A stretch of DNA of 64,000 nucleotides from Capniomyces stellatus (taxonomy: Eukaryota; Kickxellomycota; Harpellomycetes; Harpellales; Legeriomycetaceae): assembly GCA_001661515.1 (NCBI GenBank), contig LUVW01000044.1:1-64000 (forward strand). Reading direction: 5' to 3'. Made by a program: the position numbers and the translations under genes. Under the pieces are notes generated by a model that saw only the letters and a program-made list of their open reading frames with translations, was not told the origin of the DNA and ran no database searches. Positions 58,646 through 64,000 of this stretch are shown here, piece after piece (the first letter of the stretch is position 1; each line of letters opens with the position of its first letter).

Positions 58646-58882
58646 ATGTCAACACCATTTATGAGAGGATTCAAAAAGAACTGGTACAGACCAGAACTCA
58701 TTCCACTTTTCGGAATTCTTGCTATCGGATCTGGCGCAGCCGCATACCACTCATTCCGCCAACTCATTCAGCCAGACATTGTATTTGATCACAAAAACAA
58801 CCCAGCCCCATACTTGAAGGTTGATAAGGACCATGATGGCAAATACATTGTAAACAAGGAACACAGAGAATTCAAATATTGA
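58646..58882 (+). CDS. NDUFA4/B12D-type mitochondrial inner-membrane protein
   Basis: 78-aa protein of the MLRQ/B12D family, found with respiratory complex I or IV in mitochondria. The sequence has the family layout: a short matrix N-terminus (RGFKKNWYRPELIP), one membrane helix (LFGILAIGSGAAAYHSFRQL), then QPDIVFDHKNNPAPY, matching the conserved NPDVxWDxxxNPEPW stretch, and a charged tail. Single exon with an A-rich leader and ATG context AAAATG. Confidence 0.8.
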   Translation: MSTPFMRGFKKNWYRPELIPLFGILAIGSGAAAYHSFRQLIQPDIVFDHKNNPAPYLKVDKDHDGKYIVNKEHREFKY

Positions 58883-58940
58883 AATGCAGAAAGAGAAAAC
58901 TCTCTGATTCACAATCGCATTCTTTATAAATACCCAGAGC

Positions 58941-59400
58941 CTATTTGAAGAAAAGAAGGAAAGAGTAGAATAATTGTAGTGTTGTTTGTTTTTTTTTAGC
59001 TAGAGAGCAGAGATTTTCTGAATCAAGGTATCGGAAATGTGCTCGTGATGTCTTTCTGTCGGGCTTTTGTTCGACTTTTAAATGTCCATCATTATCTTTT
59101 AGATTCGAATATCTTTGTTTTGATTTCTTTCTGTTTTCTAGCTGCTCAATATCATTTTTAGCTCTACTTTTATTTCTTTCTCATTTAATCATCTCTGCGG
59201 TATGAATATACCTTTTCATTATTTATTTATTTAAATAAAATAACCCTCAATAAATCATCACATGTTTACCTATACCGCCTTGCTTTTATACCAACGGCAT
59301 CTTCCAGTGTGGCTGTGCTGATTCTTTGCCATATTCTTGGAGGCGAAATCAGCCATCCTAATTCCAATTCTAGCTCTCTGAACCGCGTTGAATAGACTGA
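58941..59400 (-). CDS. Candidate 3' exons of an unknown gene (partial)
   Basis: A strong acceptor (TTGTTTTCACAG) opens an exon at 59400-59270 whose 43 codons read as typical protein (runs FRELELELGWLISPPRIWQ and STATLEDAVGIKARR), ending at a GTAAAC donor. A second segment (59163-58941) continues in phase as a Lys/Gln/Arg-rich tail to TAG. Further plausible fragments lie upstream (about 59720-59570) but could not be joined. The 3' part overlaps the expected 3' UTR of the NDUFA4-like gene on the opposite strand. I do not recognise the family. Confidence 0.33.
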
Positions 59401-60286
59401 CTGTGAAAACAAATACTATTTATGAGCTTTTTGGATTTAATTAACTTATAGGGTCGCAAAACTGGTATTTTCATCCATGCCTCGTGTTGTATTTGGTATA
59501 CCGTAAATTAGCGGCGGGCTTTAGTACTATTTTGAGTCACGACGACACTATTTCGTTTGGGCGACTTGTACCAAGCAAACACCGTGTCTAACATGACTCG
59601 CACTCTACTTGACTGTTTATTTGGTGTGGAAGTATGAGTGCGTATCAGCTCACGTTACTTTGCTGCTTATAACCAAAATGTAGGTTTGACTCTGCATTCT
59701 ATGATACGTGGCTTGTTGCTGTCATTGCTGTCATTGCTGCTGCTGTTGCTGCTGTTTTAGGGGCATTTTGGTATATATCTATCCGCTGCCTATCACCGTG
59801 TTATTTTGTCAGCGAGCCTTGAACCCGCCGATGCTATGCTTAAGCTACATTAAATTCACAAGCCCGAGTTGTCAAGGTAGCGTAAGACACATTGGGCAAC
59901 TGTTTTAAAAAAAAACAAGTTGTATTTTGTACTGGTATTCTGGGGGCGTGGTTTCTTGTAAATGGATACTTTCAAACTCTTTTTGCACTACTAACGAGCA
60001 TAATTGTTTATTTTCAATAACTGCAAGGTTGAAAAAAAAAATTGCTAATGAAGTTCAGCTGTTTACTAAAGTATGACCAGGTATGACTAAATGATATACA
60101 TTATACCCGCTCTTGTTTAGAACATTTGATGGTTTTGGATGTAAGAGTGAGCTAAACCCACAAGCGAGAAATACATGGTTGTGTAGTTTCTTTTTAATCT
60201 TTTACTCCAAGTATATAAACGAGAGTTTGTGTTTTAAAAGAAAGAAAGCGGTGCAGCATAAATGATTCCAATACAATAAAATACGT
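59401..60286. other. Region with possible upstream exons
   Basis: Includes a CAG/CTG-type repeat patch (about 59712-59757) encoding Asn/Ser or Gln on the minus strand, and fragments such as a minus-strand ATG frame near 59593. No complete gene could be built. Confidence 0.4.
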
Positions 60287-60575
60287 TCAAAAAAACGTTA
60301 AAATAGGGTCATTGCCATTAACAGTGAGATTGGAAGGTATTTTTGATGCTCTTGGTTGTCTTGTAGCGATGTTTCCCTGGAGAGAATGATAATGTATGTT
60401 TTTTTGGTCTTTTTTTTCTTTGAGGTTGAATGTATTTACTTGTAAAAAAAAATCACGCCATGAAAACTTTAAAAAGTTCTGGTGAAAATTGCTGTGTACA
60501 AAAAAGCGGTTTGGTAAAACAAAACGGATTCCATACGGAAATGGCATGATTTGGTGCAACTTTTCCGATTTTCAT
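60287..60575 (-). CDS. Candidate three-exon small gene, unknown
   Basis: Exons 60575-60537, 60478-60440 and 60376-60287 have consensus-like sites (GTATGG...CACCAG; GTAAATAC...TCTCTCCAG) and all junctions are phase 0, giving 55 aa with a basic character (run GNIATRQPRASKIPSNLTV). The introns are 58 and 63 nt. Intron 2 is also a multiple of three and open, so retention is possible. No family is recognised. Confidence 0.3.
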
Positions 60576-60627
60576 AGTAAAAAGTCATAGTCAAAAATGA
60601 GGAGAGTCAGCTACAATAATAATAAAA

Positions 60628-60813
60628 ATGACGAGAATTGAAATAAATATAGGTGCTACCAAGTATTCTTGGTATCGATGTTGGCCAAGTTCGACGTTAT
60701 GTGGCATTGGTTTTATGCTAGCTGGGCTTTATTTTTATAAAGACACAATCGGTTCCAAGTGTGAATATTCTATTCAAAAAAGCAGAGCGAGTGGAGCTAA
60801 TTTAAAACCGTAA
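60628..60813 (+). CDS. Candidate 61-aa single-pass membrane protein
   Basis: ATG in A-rich context opens 61 codons with one hydrophobic helix (run STLCGIGFMLAGLYFYKD) flanked by polar ends, the layout of small mitochondrial inner-membrane subunits. No family is recognised. Confidence 0.35.
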   Translation: MTRIEINIGATKYSWYRCWPSSTLCGIGFMLAGLYFYKDTIGSKCEYSIQKSRASGANLKP

Positions 60814-61141
60814 ATTGTTCAAAAAATACAGTAAGCGTTGGAGCTATCATAAATTACCTAATTACAGTTCACAATCATTATTTTACTTTGAAGTCATTAT
60901 CATTTACTTGATTTTTATTGAAATCGTCATTATTATTTATACTAAAAAACAATGTAAACAATACAAAAGTAAAGTTGTAAACAAAAGGAAAAATGTAAAC
61001 AAAAACTCTCCACATTTGGTTGATTTTCCTTGCTGAGATTTGTTTTTTTTTAACCAAAATTCAAAAATCAGAGTTCAAAAAATAACAGTCTAGAAACAGT
61101 TTAATTTGAAAGGGCAGCGTATTATAGCACCAAGAATAGCA
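60814..61141. other. Upstream region of DAD4
   Basis: AT-rich sequence. No further gene is seen. Confidence 0.6.
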
Positions 61142-61360
61142 ATGGAGTTCAAGAATCCATATACAGAGGAGCAAAACGAGATACTAAGCAGGATAATAAA
61201 GAATGTCGAAAACATGAATTTGGCCATTAGCAGTTTAAATTCGACATTGGAGTCCTTGAACGAAAAGAGCGACGATTTACAAGAGTTTTCTGAGTTGTGG
61301 AGGAATTACAACAAGAACAACAAAATGTACTTGGAAGGATCCTCTAGGAATACGAAATGA
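61142..61360 (+). CDS. DAD4: DASH complex subunit DAD4
   Basis: Smallest subunit of the fungal DASH/Dam1 ring that couples kinetochores to spindle microtubules. The ATG at 61142 gives 72 aa, the same length as yeast Dad4; the open frame upstream lacks an ATG. The sequence begins MEFKNPYTEEQNEILSRIIKN and continues VENMNLAISSLNSTLESLNE, a parallel to the yeast NPY/H-E-x-Q-x-x-ILxRIIGNVExLN pattern, and is one long coiled coil. DASH is found essentially in fungi, so this is good evidence for the organism's kingdom. Confidence 0.9.
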   Translation: MEFKNPYTEEQNEILSRIIKNVENMNLAISSLNSTLESLNEKSDDLQEFSELWRNYNKNNKMYLEGSSRNTK

Positions 61361-61815
61361 AGTGACCTGTACAACTTCCCATTCCACTGTTGGAAAATGC
61401 CAAACTAGTAGCGGTGGTCAATTGTATGGATAAGCTTAACTTGAACCAAGAATTTAATTATTATTAGGTTGTTTCGATCTTCCCATGTAGTGATTAGTAT
61501 ATATACCTGTCTTTATGTTTAAATCTATATAGTCCCGCTTTAGTGGCGGTTTTTGGGGAAAGCGGCTAAAAGCAAAGCTGTGTAGTGAATGTAAATAATA
61601 AAATAACAAAACAATAAAATAATAAAATAATAAAATAATAAAGCAATAAATAAAATAATAGTGACTAATAAAGCACAAAATCAAACGTACTATGTAAATA
61701 AAACTATGGCAAGTCAAGCAACAAACTAATATGACTACAGATATGCGTGCAATATGGCACGGACGTTAATAACAAAAAATAAGAGTAAAAAAAAATGAAA
61801 TAAGAGTGTGGAGCG
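61361..61815. other. Convergent 3' region with AATAAA microsatellite
   Basis: Positions about 61595-61655 hold reiterated AATAAAAT units. Otherwise AT-rich. No gene is seen. Confidence 0.65.
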
Positions 61816-64000
61816 TTAAACAGGCAGTCGTAACTCGACGACGCAAGAGGAATTGGGGTTTAGCAAGTCAAGCTCAACACGAGTAATAGTGGCTTTGTTG
61901 GACGAGCTAAAGTTGGCAGTGCCGGGTTTTAAGCTAGGAGGAATGGAGCTTAGATCAAGCAGGTTTGGTAGATAAGTTGCCAATACTGAGCAGACGACGG
62001 TTGACCCAGTCCCATCATTTTCGCCGTTGTCTAGTCCAAACGCAGAGCTATCCAGGCCAGAAAACAGATTGGCCAAGTTTGGAATGCGAATGACATGGAC
62101 CAACTTTCCGCTGTTGACATTTCTTACTTCAGAGATTCTGTGGCCAAATGCGATGACAAACGGGTAGGAGTAAATAAACTTGGTTGGTTTACACATCCAT
62201 TCAATCAAGCTGTTACTGGTTATGTAGCCCATTCTGTCGATATAAACAGCGTAGTTTTCAAAACATAGCAAGAAGAGCTTCTTCACCTTGTACAGCGAAA
62301 GCGGCTTGCCAAACTCGGTTTTCAGCTGCGGTTTGATGTTGTTTTTGTCCAGCAAGTTTGGCAGCGACATTGTTATCACTCTGTTGGTTAAATCAACAAC
62401 ATCAAACGACTTTTCCGACGCTATACACAGCTTGCGGTTGAAAAAGAACACCGAGGTTGACTCACCTGGGATGCAAAAGTCATACAGAACGTTTAAAGCA
62501 AACGGGTAGTTTTGGTAGACTATCAGCTGGTTTTTGCTCTTGCTGATCTTGCTTTTGCTTTTGTTGCTATTTAGCTTCTCATAGTCAGACTTTGACTTGT
62601 TTATGTTTATATTCTTTGACTCTGGTAAGCCCAAACTGTTGCCTGGCCCAAATCCATTTACGTGGTCGCCATTCTCGTACCCGATATTCAGACTCAGATT
62701 CAGGTTGCTGCTGCTGTTGCTGTTGGCTGATATCATTGATATTGGCTGCAGGCATTTGTAGTAGCTGTGCTGGCTCTTGAACTTTACCAACACAAGCAAT
62801 GGACTTCCCATGTACAAGCCCGCATTGAAGTACAAAACCGAGCTAGCTAGCTTGGTTCCTCTCATCAAGTTTCCTTTTTTTTCGTAATTCAAGTAGTAGT
62901 TATCCATTTCGTTTAATGGACAAACCACCACGTTGCTATCAAACAGCACTATCACCATATTATACTCTACAAATACCACTATATTCGTTACGTTCACAAA
63001 GCTGTACACTTTCTTCAGGGTTTCGGGCCTTGAGTACACACCCATGTACACGCCGTCATTGGTGCCTATCAATATCATTTTCTTCTTAATCATGCTGCTG
63101 GCAAACGTATACGAACACAGTGGCTTGCTTTTCACCTCCATTGATTCGCCTTTACCCGCTGTTGTGTTTGAGCCTGCGCCTGTTGTTGACACTGTTGGTC
63201 TATGTACACTCAGCAACTTGTACATTAGCGGCACGTTGCTTGATATTTGCTCAATCTGGTTGTTGATCCTTTCCACCCACAAATCCCTCGCCCTTACGCT
63301 CCCGCTGATCCACAGAGTCAGCGACCAGCCATTGTGAGCAATATTGGTAAATGTTATTGGATGGCACTTTGGCACTATACTCTCCTTGTCGCAGTCCTTG
63401 CCATTGGCTCCATTGCCATTGATGCTGCCGTTGGTGTTGATGGCAGCCCCGCTGTTCGACCCGTTGCTTGAGCTCTTGCCAAGCGCAATCATGTCATTGA
63501 TGCTGTTGCTGTTACTGTTGCTATCAAACGACATTTTGCTGCCAATGTTACCTGTCATGTTTCCGGTGTTTGCCAAGGGACTGGTGGGATTTGTGTTTTT
63601 CAGTTTGACTCTGGCCCCAGGCATTTTTCTGAAGCTGGTCGACTTTTTAGGCGACATTGGATGCTCCATGTTGTTTGACGGAACAGTTGCCATAACAAGC
63701 AGCAAGTTTAAGGGGCCCTTTTGCACAATATACTCGTGTATCCCTTTTACGTGCGGTACGCGTTTCTTGCTTGTAAAAATCAAACAATTGTCAAACAAAA
63801 ACAGCTGCAGGTTGGACCCGTCGTACCGGTAAAAAGTGTCTTCAAGAAGCAACCTTCGCTTTGGGTTCATTATGTCCAGCAGTATGCCCTCCTCGGCCGT
63901 TGTCCGTATCTGAGACTTCAGCCTCAACAACCGAAGCTTTTCAGTCTGCTCGCCATCCAAATAGTTGATCCTCTCCAGAGCGTCTTTGACCTTTGTGTTC
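61816..64000 (-). CDS. Rho-GEF C-terminal part: PH and CNH domains (5' truncated)
   Basis: Open to the window edge without a start, so the N-terminus (expected DH domain) lies beyond 64000. The visible about 728 residues begin with the end of the DH helix (ALERINYLDGEQTEKLRLL). Next comes a PH domain (LLEDTFYRYDGSNLQLFLFDNCLIFTSKK) interrupted by a long Asn/Ser/Gly-rich insert, and then a CNH (citron homology) domain from about CSYTFASSMIKKKMILIGTNDGVYMG onward, itself with a Ser/Asn/Lys insert. This order matches Rom1/Rom2-type exchange factors that activate Rho1 in cell-wall integrity signalling. Coding-strand composition is G-rich at the 5' side and C-richer toward the stop. The CNH end carries a short tail with ELDLLNPNSSCVVELRLPV. 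Confidence 0.85.
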   Translation of the reverse strand, partial: NTKVKDALERINYLDGEQTEKLRLLRLKSQIRTTAEEGILLDIMNPKRRLLLEDTFYRYDGSNLQLFLFDNCLIFTSKKRVPHVKGIHEYIVQKGPLNLLLVMATVPSNNMEHPMSPKKSTSFRKMPGARVKLKNTNPTSPLANTGNMTGNIGSKMSFDSNSNSNSINDMIALGKSSSNGSNSGAAINTNGSINGNGANGKDCDKESIVPKCHPITFTNIAHNGWSLTLWISGSVRARDLWVERINNQIEQISSNVPLMYKLLSVHRPTVSTTGAGSNTTAGKGESMEVKSKPLCSYTFASSMIKKKMILIGTNDGVYMGVYSRPETLKKVYSFVNVTNIVVFVEYNMVIVLFDSNVVVCPLNEMDNYYLNYEKKGNLMRGTKLASSVLYFNAGLYMGSPLLVLVKFKSQHSYYKCLQPISMISANSNSSSNLNLSLNIGYENGDHVNGFGPGNSLGLPESKNININKSKSDYEKLNSNKSKSKISKSKNQLIVYQNYPFALNVLYDFCIPGESTSVFFFNRKLCIASEKSFDVVDLTNRVITMSLPNLLDKNNIKPQLKTEFGKPLSLYKVKKLFLLCFENYAVYIDRMGYITSNSLIEWMCKPTKFIYSYPFVIAFGHRISEVRNVNSGKLVHVIRIPNLANLFSGLDSSAFGLDNGENDGTGSTVVCSVLATYLPNLLDLSSIPPSLKPGTANFSSSNKATITRVELDLLNPNSSCVVELRLPV

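Overview
The window looks like nuclear DNA from a fungus, most likely an early-diverging (non-Dikarya) lineage. The evidence is AT-rich sequence with short GT-AG introns, a DASH-complex subunit (DAD4, a fungal kinetochore protein), a NoxA-like NADPH oxidase, a Rho-GEF with a CNH domain, and a vitamin B12 enzyme (cob(I)alamin adenosyltransferase) that most Dikarya lack. Expanded secreted families (S1-like, PI-PLC-like, Cys-rich repeats) would fit a zoopagomycete or gut-dwelling Kickxellomycotina fungus, but that placement is inference.

Layout. 0-8.7 kb: a SET/NAP-type histone chaperone (-), the rRNA-processing protein IMP4 (-) and an unrecognised small membrane protein (-). 8.7-11.8 kb: no recognisable gene. 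11.9-20 kb: a secreted S1-protease homologue that has lost its catalytic His and Ser, an unknown two-exon gene, and two paralogous three-exon membrane RING-H2 ubiquitin ligases (-). 22-30 kb: a dense housekeeping block with proteasome alpha2 (+), SKP1 (-), the nucleoporin NUP85 (+, 7 exons) and an intronless hexokinase (-). 31-36 kb: two secreted, probably GPI-anchored PI-PLC-like paralogues. 36.8-47 kb: mitochondrial bL17 (-), an NADPH oxidase (+) and a secreted 12-repeat Cys-rich protein (-) whose sequence contains an unmerged contig join marked by one N. 47.9-54 kb: intronless RPB2 (+) and the cobalamin adenosyltransferase (+). 55-64 kb: RPS21 (+), a small zinc-motif protein (-), an NDUFA4/B12D-type mitochondrial protein (+), DAD4 (+) and the 3' part of a PH-CNH Rho-GEF (-).

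Exons of the spliced genes were joined by hand from splice sites, with reading phase checked across every junction. IMP4, SET, NUP85, SKP1, PSMA2, RPS21 and the adenosyltransferase all give continuous proteins of the length usual for the family. Several additional short exons with consistent phase are listed as low-confidence gene candidates.

Most genes are unrelated housekeeping functions and form no operon or cluster. The two local themes are cell-surface or secreted families (S1-like, PI-PLC-like, Cys-rich repeat) and paralogue pairs (RING-H2, PI-PLC-like). The most unusual signal is compositional: in the long genes the coding strand changes from purine/G-rich at the 5' end to pyrimidine/C-rich at the 3' end, most extremely in RPB2 and its flanks. 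No tRNA, rRNA, CRISPR array or transposon was recognised.
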